A DNA stretch of 42,521 nucleotides from Bacteroidota bacterium (GCA_023458415.1 JAEWZO010000032.1:1-42521); one strand, 5' to 3'. Counted from the first letter of the stretch, positions 16,630 to 24,447 are shown. The notes: generated from the sequence alone by a model not told the origin. Numbers and translations are program-made.

Positions 16630-16812
16630 TCATACAAATTCAATCACCGCCTTTTGATCGCCTAAAAGATGAAATTCTTCTTCTGAAATTTCTTTCTTCA
16701 TTTTGATTCCTTCAAAATACTTTCCTTTTCTGATCAGAATTATCTTGAAATCCTTCTTCTTGAATTCCTGAATCTTCATCAGTTCATTGATCGCTTCCTT
16801 TCTATTTTTCAT
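16630..16812 (-). CDS. Small paralogous protein 5 of the tandem array
   Basis: The 60-aa protein starts KNRKEAINELMKIQEF, followed by the strand FKIILIRKGKYFEG, an acidic ISEEEF helix start and a final strand KAVIEFV. I take ATG 16812, not the ATG 15 bp upstream, because MKNRK matches the start of the other copies. It overlaps the end of copy 4 by 11 bp, which implies translational coupling. Function unknown. Confidence 0.6.
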   Translation of the reverse strand: MKNRKEAINELMKIQEFKKKDFKIILIRKGKYFEGIKMKKEISEEEFHLLGDQKAVIEFV

Positions 16813-17002
16813 AATGCTTGTGTTCAATCCATTTCAGGATCTTTTCATCCTTCAGTTTTGATTCAAATTCATTTTCGCTTACCTGAATATCATTGATGAA
16901 GAATTCATCTTCAGATCCGCTTCTTGTGATTCTTACAAAGAAGTGAAAATCAGTTTCCGATTTATTCTTCACCAAATTTTTAATTATTTTCTTCCGTTCC
17001 AT
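16802..17002 (-). CDS. Small paralogous protein 4 of the tandem array
   Basis: The 66-aa protein starts MERKKIIKNLVKNKSE, nearly the same N-terminus as copy 2 (MERKKILKNIFKND). It continues with DFHFFVRITRSGSEDEFF, then VSENEFESK and a charged tail. The start at 17002 is chosen by this alignment; it lies inside copy 3, with a 23-bp overlap identical in length and layout to the copy 1/copy 2 junction. Confidence 0.65.
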   Translation of the reverse strand: MERKKIIKNLVKNKSETDFHFFVRITRSGSEDEFFINDIQVSENEFESKLKDEKILKWIEHKHYEK

Positions 17003-17216
17003 CAGGATCATATTTAAATTCAAAATCACCGCTTTTAAAACCACTTACTTCAGTTCCGTAAAGAAGATGAATCATCTGATCGGATTCTTTGGCCACGCCA
17101 ATTTCAATCAGTTCTTCTTTGGTTTTCCATTCACCTTTCAAATAATACATCATCACATCATTATTCTTCCGGTGAATCTTGTTCACAAATTTTTCAAGTT
17201 CTTTTCTTCTTTCCAT
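16980..17216 (-). CDS. Small paralogous protein 3 of the tandem array
   Basis: The 78-aa protein starts MERRKELEKFVNKIHRK, followed by DVMMYYLKGEWKTKEELIEIG (strand, G-E-W turn, acidic helix), a strand MIHLLYG and an acidic C-terminus ending DGTEENN. That tail matches the NGKKENP end of copy 1. The start at 17216 is one base after the stop of copy 2. Function unknown. Confidence 0.65.
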   Translation of the reverse strand: MERRKELEKFVNKIHRKNNDVMMYYLKGEWKTKEELIEIGVAKESDQMIHLLYGTEVSGFKSGDFEFKYDPDGTEENN

Positions 17217-17217
17217 A

Positions 17218-17415
17218 TCAATCACTAAATGAAATTACATTCTTTGCACCTGGTGAAACTACATCCACAAATTTGATCGTTATTGCTTTATACTTCTTGA
17301 TTTCTTCTTCAGTATATTCCACGCCATCACTCATCCACCTTCCATCTGTATTGATGAAAACTTTCTTTTCTTGATCGTTTTTGAAGATATTCTTAAGGAT
17401 TTTCTTTCTTTCCAT
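17218..17415 (-). CDS. Small paralogous protein 2 of the tandem array
   Basis: The 65-aa protein starts MERKKILKNIFKNDQEKK, then KVFINTDGRWMSDGVEYTEEEI and a strand AITIKFVDVV. The start at 17415 is set by alignment with copies 3 and 4. It overlaps copy 1 by 23 bp. The hairpin with a G-R-W turn followed by a TEEEI helix is the clearest example of the shared core. Function unknown. Confidence 0.65.
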   Translation of the reverse strand: MERKKILKNIFKNDQEKKVFINTDGRWMSDGVEYTEEEIKKYKAITIKFVDVVSPGAKNVISFSD

Positions 17416-17647
17416 TATTTTCAAATTTGAATACATCAATCAATCTTTCTTTTCCATCAATTGAATAAATATCATAACCTTCACCGATCAGAAACAAGAA
17501 TTCATTATCAAGCCTGGATCCGTATTTTTCTTTAATCTGTGCATAAGTGAAAACTTCACCATCCTTCCTGAAGGCCATTCCATTGCGATCATCCTTATCA
17601 AGTTTCAATCTTAATATATCTTGAAATCTTTGTTTCCTATTCATCAT
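17393..17647 (-). CDS. Small paralogous protein 1 of the tandem array
   Basis: The 84-aa protein (or 83 aa from the second of two adjacent ATGs) starts MNRKQRFQDILRLKLDKD. It continues with GMAFRKDGEVFTYAQIKEKYG (strand, D-G turn, helix) and LDNEFLFLIGEGYDIYSIDG. It fits the family pattern of a basic helix, a glycine-turn hairpin and an acidic or charged helix. The first ATG shares one base with the stop of the upstream gene. Function unknown. Confidence 0.65.
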   Translation of the reverse strand: MMNRKQRFQDILRLKLDKDDRNGMAFRKDGEVFTYAQIKEKYGSRLDNEFLFLIGEGYDIYSIDGKERLIDVFKFENNGKKENP

Positions 17648-17943
17648 TAATTCATTTCAGGATTTCCAAAAGGCGTTCTTAATACCAAACCGGTTTTTAT
17701 TCCGTATTCTGTAGGATTATCATTCATATCTAATATACCATTATTTCGTAAGATTCTTTTGAAATTAGCCGGATCAACTTCAAAGTAATCACACAAAGAT
17801 TCAATGGAAGTGTATTCAAGTGAAAACATTTCTTTAATTGGTTTATCAAGCCAAACTTTGATCATATAATCAATACAAGTTTTCAGTTCAGGATCAAAGT
17901 TCTGTAAGGCTTTTATTTGAAAAGGTGTTAAATTATTAAACAT
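17647..17943 (-). CDS. Small winged-helix-like protein (KilAC/antirepressor-like C-terminus)
   Basis: The 98-aa protein has a helical N-terminal half with LTPFQIKALQNFDPELK. The C-terminal half reads ESLCDYFEVDPANFKRILRNNGILDMNDNPTEYGIKTGLV. The pattern of a helix, a short loop and a hairpin followed by NPTEYGIKTGL is reminiscent of the DNA-binding C-terminus of phage antirepressors, a weak match made by eye. It starts one base after the primase stop and precedes the small paralogue array in the same transcript. Confidence 0.55.
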   Translation of the reverse strand: MFNNLTPFQIKALQNFDPELKTCIDYMIKVWLDKPIKEMFSLEYTSIESLCDYFEVDPANFKRILRNNGILDMNDNPTEYGIKTGLVLRTPFGNPEMN

Positions 17944-17944
17944 A

Positions 17945-19954
17945 TTAAAAAGGTGTTGAATTAAATAAATAGTAATTTTTATTAGTGGTTAAATCAATGA
18001 TGTTTTTCAATCGCATCACCATAAGAAGATCTTTTGAATCCTGAACATCCAAACCTTCTTCTTTCCGCAAAGCCAACATCATTTCAGTTTCCGTTCTTGA
18101 ATCGCATTCCGGAAGAATTCTTTTTGCAAGTTCGATCAGTTCTTCTTCAGAAAAGGAAAGACCAACATCAATTCTTTCAAAATCAATTCCTGATATAATC
18201 TTTGAAGGTGAAGGTGATGAAGGTGGTGGTGGATCATCTTTCTTGATTGAAGATTGAATCACTTCAGGCTTTCTTTTTGGTGGTGAATCCTGAAGAAGAA
18301 ATTCTTCAATATTATTCACTCGCTTGATTCTGATTCTTACTTCTTCTTGAATTTCCACATCATAAAGAATGGATTCCAATTTCTGAAGATCTTCCGCTTC
18401 ATCAGTAAGATATGTTACATCTTTATTCTTTAAGATTCTGAATGTTTCCGCCTGAATTTCGGCTTTATTTCCACTTGCTAACCAAAGATATTCTGACTTG
18501 AAAAGGCTTCCTAAAATCGCATCTGAAGGACTTTCCACCACAAAGATTTTCTTATCCTGATTCGCCTTTAACAAGTGGATTCCGAAAAGACAATTATTGA
18601 AAGTTTCATTCTTCAGATATGTTTTAAACCATTCCGGATAATTGCCTGATTTTTGGTGAATCTTCTTCAGGATTGAATGAAGCCAAACTGATTCCGATCC
18701 ACGCTTCACCATTATTGAATTGATTCTGCCGAATTCATCAATGAATGGAAATGTAACTGAACCGAAATATTCACCTTTGATCAATGTTCCTAAATAATAA
18801 TCTTCAACACATTTAATGATTGATTTATCAGGAAGATTAAACTTATCCAATGACTTCAGGAAGTTGTTATCTTGGTGGCCGGTTAAGGTGTTTTTGAATA
18901 TTTCCTTTGAAAAGAAGTAATTTCTTTTATACTTCTTTATTTCAGTATTATCTTTTGTTTCATCCTTTAACCGATCACCATATCCTTCAAAATATAATTG
19001 TCTTGAAGTTTCCTTCATATCACCGCCATAATTCTGATATGCTAAAACTTCAAAAGGTGAAAGTAATTTCTCGGAAGGATATATCGTTCCTGTACTGAAT
19101 AGGTAAAGGCATCCTGAATCTTTATAGATATAACCGCTATTGTTCGCCTTCGATCCCCTCCTTAAGATCGTTTTCATTTCCGAATCTTCAGAAACTATAT
19201 TGAATTCATCCTTAATCAGATCCCAAACATCTGTCTTATTGTTGTAATCAGTCCACGAAGGATTCTTATCATAATTATCAATCTTTGTTTTGATTTCCTT
19301 TTGTGGTGAAGTGTATTCCGGCTTATAATCATAACCTTCCGCAATACCGATAATAATATCTCTTTCTTCATCGGTGATATAATCAATATCAAAATAAGTT
19401 CTTTCGGAATAATTGCCATCAGGATAAATCACCACATAACCCCCGATTGATCTTGTTTCCAATAACGATTCTTTGAATCCTTTCAGTTTAGCAATTTTAA
19501 GATTCTTCCTGGATATGTTTTTGGCTTTATAAAGAATGTGAAAACCACCACTGATCGTTTGATATATCACCACCTTCTTATCAAAATCTTCAATGTGATT
19601 TCTGAAGACTTCAAACAATTCAGAAAGAAATTCATCTTTTTCTTTTTGCTTTTGCTGATCGGTTTTTCCTTCCTGAATCGGATCATTAAAAAATACCTTT
19701 GTATCAATATCCAAACATTCTAAATCTTCATATCCGGTGATAATACCGATCTTTTTTGTTGGAAGAAGTTCTTCACCATTCTTCTTGATGATTCCACCTT
19801 TATAATTATATCGTTTGATGAATTCTGATTCAGAAAGTTTTATGGTTTGATTTTCCGACCACCTGAAATTCGCTTTCTTGTTTTCTGCAATTGTAACTAA
19901 AGAAAATTTCTGAAGAAGATTAAGATAATACTGAAGATCATTTTTTGCTTCCAT
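17945..19954 (-). CDS. Primase-polymerase (AEP/PrimPol) with C-terminal Toprim-like domain
   Basis: The protein probably primes replication of the element. The N-terminal 230 residues look like an archaeo-eukaryotic primase domain: the metal-binding motif LECLDIDTKVF (D-x-D), the motif SGGFHILYK, and GGYVVIYPDG. Near the middle, KIFVVESPSDAILGS followed by YLWLASGNKAEI resembles the Toprim/DUF6371-type fold of Bacteroidetes elements, and TDEAED is a degenerate metal motif. A proline/serine-rich linker (DDPPPPSSPSPSK) leads to a C-terminal helical domain. I take ATG 19954 (MEAKNDLQYY), which overlaps the DUF3987 gene by 17 bp; the frame is open to 19996. Confidence 0.75.
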   Translation of the reverse strand: MEAKNDLQYYLNLLQKFSLVTIAENKKANFRWSENQTIKLSESEFIKRYNYKGGIIKKNGEELLPTKKIGIITGYEDLECLDIDTKVFFNDPIQEGKTDQQKQKEKDEFLSELFEVFRNHIEDFDKKVVIYQTISGGFHILYKAKNISRKNLKIAKLKGFKESLLETRSIGGYVVIYPDGNYSERTYFDIDYITDEERDIIIGIAEGYDYKPEYTSPQKEIKTKIDNYDKNPSWTDYNNKTDVWDLIKDEFNIVSEDSEMKTILRRGSKANNSGYIYKDSGCLYLFSTGTIYPSEKLLSPFEVLAYQNYGGDMKETSRQLYFEGYGDRLKDETKDNTEIKKYKRNYFFSKEIFKNTLTGHQDNNFLKSLDKFNLPDKSIIKCVEDYYLGTLIKGEYFGSVTFPFIDEFGRINSIMVKRGSESVWLHSILKKIHQKSGNYPEWFKTYLKNETFNNCLFGIHLLKANQDKKIFVVESPSDAILGSLFKSEYLWLASGNKAEIQAETFRILKNKDVTYLTDEAEDLQKLESILYDVEIQEEVRIRIKRVNNIEEFLLQDSPPKRKPEVIQSSIKKDDPPPPSSPSPSKIISGIDFERIDVGLSFSEEELIELAKRILPECDSRTETEMMLALRKEEGLDVQDSKDLLMVMRLKNIIDLTTNKNYYLFNSTPF

Positions 19955-21305
19955 CTTTCTTGATTTTCCGCCAATTACCATTACTGACTTTTTCAAACAG
20001 ATCTTTATTCTTCAGGAATTTAGTTCTGAAGGTGGTGTCTTTCATCAATTCCGATTCTTCCGCAATCTTTTGACCTTCACCGGTGGTGAATTCATCAGGA
20101 AGAAGATGAAAAAGTTCATATTCATTCGCCATCAGGATTTCCACCGGATCAATAAATTCCGCTTCCAATCTCATTTTTTTAGCCTTCCTTTTGAAGAATT
20201 CCGCCAACTTAATCGCATTCTGAACAGATTCACCATCCACTTCCATCCTGAATCCGCCTTCCCTGAAAACATCTTTTGATATTTGAAGGATTAAACAGAA
20301 TCTTGCACAATATGTTTGAATCTTTGCATCAATGGAAGCAATAACATCGCTTTCTTCAAACTTAAATGAATTGTTATACCAATCATCAAAAATTATTTCC
20401 GCTTCTTTTGTAAAGTTTAAAATATGTGGTTCCTTTTCCATAGGGATTTCATAAATCCGCTTCACGATCTCATTCCATAAACCTTCCACATCAAAATCAA
20501 ACTTCTTTGTACGATCTATCTTTCTTTGCTTGATCTCTTTTCTTTCAGGTTTGAATACTAAAAAACGATCCGCCATTCCATCATTCACAAAATCTTTAGT
20601 GAAAACTTGCTTGTAAACTTCAGGCTGAATTCCGCCCATTATGGTAATATGTGGATTCGGAATTGATATTGATTTTTCATCATCCACACGATCCTTTTGA
20701 AAAGCCACCCCTGAAAAATTACTTAACCATTGTTGCTGATCACTTCCTTTGCCATACCTTGTAAAATTGGCAAAGAATCCCTTCATTTCATCCATATAAA
20801 GAAGTAAACCCCTTGTATTAACGCTATGTCTTTTCGTTACCGCTTCGATTGTTGCATCATTAACGGAATAACGAAGAAGTGAAGGCTTTGAAAGCGAATG
20901 TATCTTATCCTTATCTTCTGCAATTTCATCATAATATTCCTTCATCTTCATATGAAAGTATCTTTCTGCTGAAGCATCCATTTTCTTTATTGGACTCATC
21001 GCAAACCGCAAAGGCTCGGATTTCATTACGCCTGAATTTCCAACGCAAACAATGTATAAGATAGCACGTTCCAACCATCCTTCCATCACTTGCACCCTAC
21101 AAGAATTACCAATGGCTGAAGATATTACACCTAATAAATAACCAGCGAAAATTTCAGGCACGAAATTGCTTTTATCGGCTTTTGCATTAATGATTTTTTG
21201 AAGTTCCGGTGATAAGGCATCAATTGGAAATCCATCATTCACTTCTTCCAATTCCACTTCATTAAGTGATCTTGGATCTTTAAAATTTAACTTGAATTCG
21301 GCCAT
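19938..21305 (-). CDS. DUF3987 ATPase/helicase-like protein
   Basis: The 455-aa protein belongs to the DUF3987 family, found in phages and integrative elements of Bacteroidetes beside primases and presumed to be a replicative helicase-like ATPase. It has a Walker A-like GNSGVMKS near residue 90, a Walker B-like LLLYMDEMKGFF, and a conserved IPNPHITIMGGIQPEVY segment. The start MAEFKLNFKD at 21305 is preferred over the open frame to 21347. It follows the HTH gene by 4 bp and overlaps the primase gene, so the three form one replication unit. Confidence 0.8.
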   Translation of the reverse strand: MAEFKLNFKDPRSLNEVELEEVNDGFPIDALSPELQKIINAKADKSNFVPEIFAGYLLGVISSAIGNSCRVQVMEGWLERAILYIVCVGNSGVMKSEPLRFAMSPIKKMDASAERYFHMKMKEYYDEIAEDKDKIHSLSKPSLLRYSVNDATIEAVTKRHSVNTRGLLLYMDEMKGFFANFTRYGKGSDQQQWLSNFSGVAFQKDRVDDEKSISIPNPHITIMGGIQPEVYKQVFTKDFVNDGMADRFLVFKPERKEIKQRKIDRTKKFDFDVEGLWNEIVKRIYEIPMEKEPHILNFTKEAEIIFDDWYNNSFKFEESDVIASIDAKIQTYCARFCLILQISKDVFREGGFRMEVDGESVQNAIKLAEFFKRKAKKMRLEAEFIDPVEILMANEYELFHLLPDEFTTGEGQKIAEESELMKDTTFRTKFLKNKDLFEKVSNGNWRKIKKDGSKK

Positions 21306-21309
21306 CGTA

Positions 21310-21549
21310 TTACTTTTTTGGATTCTTGTAATACTTCTTACCACCAATCAGAATCGGATTGATCTTTCCTTCAGTTTCCCACCGCCAAATTGTAGGCATT
21401 GACTTTTTAACCACCTTTGAGAATTCTTGTGGTGTTAAAAGTTCCTGATCTTCATCCGGAATTAAGGATAAGGCTTTGTCAAGTTTCAGGTGAAGTTCTT
21501 TGTTTTCCTTCCTGATTTCAAAAAGTAATTGTTCAAATGGATTTTCCAT
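21310..21549 (-). CDS. MerR-like helix-turn-helix protein (excisionase/regulator)
   Basis: The 79-aa protein has a charged, coiled-coil-like N-terminus (LLFEIRKENKELHLKLDKAL). A winged HTH of the HTH_17 type follows (LTPQEFSKVVKKSMPTIWRWETEGKINPILIGGKKYY). Proteins of this layout act as excisionases or as regulators of Bacteroidetes elements. It is first of the replication genes. The 250-bp gap upstream carries three CTTTGGAA repeats and a TGTATAAATACA palindrome, plausible binding sites for it. Confidence 0.8.
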   Translation of the reverse strand: MENPFEQLLFEIRKENKELHLKLDKALSLIPDEDQELLTPQEFSKVVKKSMPTIWRWETEGKINPILIGGKKYYKNPKK

Positions 21550-21584
21550 TGCAGTAAATGTTTTAAATGTTTAACACTCACCAC

Positions 21585-21617
21585 CTTTGGAATCTTTGGA
21601 AATTTGTATCTTTGGAA
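21585..21617 (+). repeat. Three CTTTGGAA direct repeats upstream of the HTH/replication genes
   Basis: CTTTGGAA occurs at 21585-21592, 21594-21601 and 21610-21617 (spacings 9 and 16), 36-68 bp before the HTH start codon. They are probably regulatory sites or secondary iterons. The rest of the gap holds the palindrome GCGATCGC near 21624 and AT-rich DNA. Confidence 0.6.
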
Positions 21618-21768
21618 ATGATTAAGCGATCGCCAAATCTTTAATCTATTTAAAAAAGTTTATCTTTTTTTTGATACTTTTCCATCGGTGTTCCGCCGGT
21701 GGTTTTTCTTTTGTGGACTTCCACGATTCAAAAATATATCAATTCATCTCACTCTTGTTGTATGGTTT

Positions 21769-21799
21769 TGTATAAATACACTTTTATACACTTTATACA
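21769..21799. promoter_or_regulatory. TGTATAAATACA palindrome plus two TTTATACA repeats
   Basis: TGTATAAATACA at 21769-21780 is an inverted repeat. TTTATACA follows at 21783-21790 and 21792-21799, immediately after the stop of the 256-aa gene. On the minus strand this is a row of three TGTATAAA-type sites, an operator-like arrangement upstream of the HTH-DUF3987-primase unit. Confidence 0.45.
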
Positions 21800-21801
21800 T
21801 T

Positions 21802-22572
21802 TCATAAATATTTAATTAACTGATTTTCAGTGATTTTCAAATCACGTTTATCATAATCAAATTCACATAAATTATTTTCATCCTTAACTAAATACTTGTT
21901 TACTGCACTTGGATATTCTAAAGTAAATGATCTTAATAATCCGGTTAAATTTATTTTTTCAGGAAGATAACCTGATTCTTGCAATTGATAAATAATTCCT
22001 GATAAATTTTTTCCACCATTATTTTGCATAAATTCCTTCAGTCCTTCAATATCACTCGGTTTAATAATAAAGTATTCTTCAAAAGTTTTATCTTTTTTGA
22101 TCTTCTTTGGTTTTTCTTCAGGTGCATCTTCTTTCTTTGGTGCTACTTCTTTGTATGCTGAAACAATATTATATCTGATATAATCCACTTCATCCGGTGA
22201 AAGATTTCCAAAATATCTATTTAAGGAAATTCCTGGAAGATAGGCATAAGAAAAAACGCCACCTTCTTTAATCCTTTCCAATTCATCTTCACATTCTTTT
22301 AGGCTTTCTTTCTTTTCATCACTTAAATCAGGATCGCTTTTCCACTTACTGATTATCATTGATAATTCATTCACTCTTTTTGCATTCCTATAATTTATAT
22401 CATTATCCATCGCTTTCACCACGTTCAATAATCCGGTGAAGTATTCTTCAATTGAATAATGGTTTGATTCTGCATTTTTCCAATGCCTAATAAAGTGATT
22501 CTTCAGAAACTTCCGGTTATCGTAAACCTGATAACCTTCAATCACTATTTTCAAATAATCTATCTTTTCCAT
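21802..22572 (-). CDS. Element protein of unknown function, 256 aa
   Basis: I do not recognise this protein. It is mainly helical and charged. A K/E-rich linker near residues 145-165 (APKKEDAPEEKPKKIKKDK) joins an N-terminal domain, with the conserved-looking SYAYLPGISLNRYFGNLSPDEVDYI, to a C-terminal domain (NGGKNLSGIIYQLQESGYLP). It has no signal peptide or membrane segment. It is the first sizeable gene after the right iteron array and lies upstream of the replication genes. Roles as an iteron-binding initiator or a regulator are possible but unsupported by any motif. Confidence 0.6.
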   Translation of the reverse strand: MEKIDYLKIVIEGYQVYDNRKFLKNHFIRHWKNAESNHYSIEEYFTGLLNVVKAMDNDINYRNAKRVNELSMIISKWKSDPDLSDEKKESLKECEDELERIKEGGVFSYAYLPGISLNRYFGNLSPDEVDYIRYNIVSAYKEVAPKKEDAPEEKPKKIKKDKTFEEYFIIKPSDIEGLKEFMQNNGGKNLSGIIYQLQESGYLPEKINLTGLLRSFTLEYPSAVNKYLVKDENNLCEFDYDKRDLKITENQLIKYL

Positions 22573-22593
22573 TCGTATAATACTTTAACTTTA

Positions 22594-22689
22594 TTACTGA
22601 ATCAATCCGGATTCATATTTTCTTCTTGCTTCTTCCATCTTCTGAATTTTTTCAGGCTCTTTTCTTGTTTGATAAATAGTTAAGGCCAT
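22594..22689 (-). CDS. Possible 31-aa leader peptide/small protein
   Basis: A short frame encodes MALTIYQTRKEPEKIQKMEE and ends YESGLIQ, charged and helix-forming. It lies 21 bp upstream of the 256-aa gene and in the same direction. An overlapping frame (MNLRNTKEENLNGLNYLSNK, from about 22722) stops inside it. Neither has family support. Confidence 0.3.
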   Translation of the reverse strand: MALTIYQTRKEPEKIQKMEEARRKYESGLIQ

Positions 22690-22798
22690 TAAGATTTTCT
22701 TCTTTTGTGTTTCTTAAGTTCATAATACTAATATTTTATAAAAAGTTGTTAAGTAATATTTAACTGATATTCAATCTGTTACATCTGTTTTTATCAAA

Positions 22799-22898
22799 AG
22801 TTGTCAAAGTTGTCAGAAAGTTGTCAAGTGTTTTTTAATTATATCTTTCTGATTATCAATTGTTTAAATGCAAGTTGTCAAAGTTGTCAAAGTTGTCA
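22799..22898 (-). repeat. Right iteron array: six TGACAACT repeats, mirror image of the left array
   Basis: On the minus strand TGACAACT starts at 22898, 22889, 22880 and at 22826, 22815, 22806, giving spacings 9, 9 then 11, 9, the same as the left array. The triplet-to-triplet distance is 72 instead of 62. The 11-bp step has the same form in both arrays (TGACAACT, two variable bases, C, TGACAACT). An imperfect copy (AGTTGTTA) lies at 22744. The array occupies the gap between the integrase stop and the 256-aa gene. Confidence 0.9.
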
Positions 22899-22916
22899 CG
22901 CACTTAAATAAAGAAA

Positions 22917-24266
22917 TCAATCTTTTGTTACATCTATTTCATCATAGTATTTCTTCATCATTTTTGCATTTTCAGGATCTTTCTTTCCAATGTAAGAAAG
23001 CAAAGTTCTTTCTTCTGAATGGCCTGAAACCTGAAGAAGTAAACTTGTAGGAATCTTTGAATAAAAGTTAGTACAATAAGATTTTCTTCCAATGTGAGAT
23101 CCTATTAATTCCCACTTTTCATAAATTCCTTTTTGTTTCCGCCACACACGATCCTTCACTTTCTTCAAAACTGATCCCTCAATCTTTTCATTTATACCGG
23201 CTAACTTGCAAACATCTTTTATCTGATCATTATAAATGTATTCTTCAATCGGTGAAGGAAATTCCATATTATTTCCCTGAAGATACTTAACCACTTCTGA
23301 ATGAAGCATTAACGCTATCTTCTTATTAGTTTTTTCCTGGACAAAATCAATATAATAATCTTCACCTTCCTTCCGCATCATCTTCGGATTAAACCGCATA
23401 AAATCCGATATTCTTTGGCCTAAAAAACAAGAAAGATATAACCACCATCTTGCATCTTCAAGTTCTTCCGGAATCTTATCTGAATTCTTGATCTGCTGAA
23501 GTTCACTAAAAGAAAGATAAACCACATCAGATTCTTCATAAGGCATTGAAACAAGGCCATAACTTTTATTTAATTGTACACCACGCTTCTGTGCATAATT
23601 GCATATTGTTTTAAGTACCTTAATCGTTTTTGCTATGGTATTCCTTGAATATAGAAGTTCTTTGGAAAGATATTCTTCCAAATCATATTGGAATTCAGGA
23701 TTCACTTCCGTAATAAGATTAACCACATCAAAACCTTTCTTCAAGGATTGATATTCTTCAAACCCCTTGAAGATCTTCTTTGTATCTTCAAGTTTCAGGA
23801 TCGTTCTTGGTGCTAAAGAATTTCTTTTAAGTTTTATGTATCGGTTGAAATGATATTGGATATCCAAAGATTCTTCATCTTGATCCTTTTCAAATTGTAT
23901 CTTTTTTAGGTTATTGAAATATTCCTTAACAATAGATTGAAACCATTCCTTTGTGGGAAGATTATCTTCAGAATAATTATTGGATTCGCACTTATCAAGA
24001 ATAAACTTTCTTAAATTTTCCTGATCGTTCAGAATGTTCACGATTCTTGTTTGCTTATCCAATTCAAGTTTTTTCTTCTTTCTGTTATCTTTCCAAAATT
24101 TCTTACCATTAACCAATGGCATTTCCAAAACTTCATCAGGTGAGAATACATAAAGTTCAGTTTTGGATTCCAATACAACTTGTTTATCAGGCAAAAGGAA
24201 TCTTAATCTTGCTGAAAAAGGATCATTGATCTTTAACGATCTTAATTGAAAATCTACTGAAGGCAT
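22917..24266 (-). CDS. Tyrosine recombinase/integrase of the element
   Basis: The 449-aa integrase should recombine attP with the tRNA-Glu 3' end. Following an N-terminal arm-binding-like region and a SAM-like core-binding domain (about residues 130-235), the catalytic domain shows Arg in FLGQRISDFM, Lys in the EKTNKKIALML hairpin, HIGR for the H-x-x-R motif, GHSEERT for the second His, and the nucleophile Tyr in TLLSYIGKK. The gene reads away from the right att site, with its start 182 bp from that site. A -7-like minus-strand TACTTTTG at 24289-24296 overlaps an AGTACAA arm-type site, suggesting autoregulation. Confidence 0.93.
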   Translation of the reverse strand: MPSVDFQLRSLKINDPFSARLRFLLPDKQVVLESKTELYVFSPDEVLEMPLVNGKKFWKDNRKKKKLELDKQTRIVNILNDQENLRKFILDKCESNNYSEDNLPTKEWFQSIVKEYFNNLKKIQFEKDQDEESLDIQYHFNRYIKLKRNSLAPRTILKLEDTKKIFKGFEEYQSLKKGFDVVNLITEVNPEFQYDLEEYLSKELLYSRNTIAKTIKVLKTICNYAQKRGVQLNKSYGLVSMPYEESDVVYLSFSELQQIKNSDKIPEELEDARWWLYLSCFLGQRISDFMRFNPKMMRKEGEDYYIDFVQEKTNKKIALMLHSEVVKYLQGNNMEFPSPIEEYIYNDQIKDVCKLAGINEKIEGSVLKKVKDRVWRKQKGIYEKWELIGSHIGRKSYCTNFYSKIPTSLLLQVSGHSEERTLLSYIGKKDPENAKMMKKYYDEIDVTKD

Positions 24267-24313
24267 AATTTGAAATACTTTAACAATTCAAAAGTACAAA
24301 AATTATATCCTAT

Positions 24314-24333
24314 TTGTACTAATTTGTACTAAA
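24314..24333 (+). repeat. Right tandem arm-type repeat
   Basis: TTGTACTAAT followed directly by TTGTACTAAA matches the left tandem repeat at 15718-15737 in sequence, spacing and orientation. AATAGGCATTT recurs at 24388-24398. Inverted half-sites AAGTACAA lie at 24292-24299 and 24425-24432. Confidence 0.65.
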
Positions 24334-24447
24334 TAATAAGATTAAATTTTACTTTTTGAAACAAAATATTCCTATATTCACTTAATTAATAGGCATTTAA
24401 GGAATAAAAAGATAAAACTAAATTAAGTACAATTTCATTGATATTAG

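Noticed and set aside
16021..17647. Toxin-antitoxin modules among the small genes
   Set aside because: No pair shows a recognisable toxin or antitoxin motif, and the genes are paralogues of one family rather than toxin/antitoxin partners.
22868..23050. Plus-strand open frame through the right iteron array and integrase end
   Set aside because: It is built from the AGTTGTCAA repeats and the antisense of the integrase; no protein-like features.
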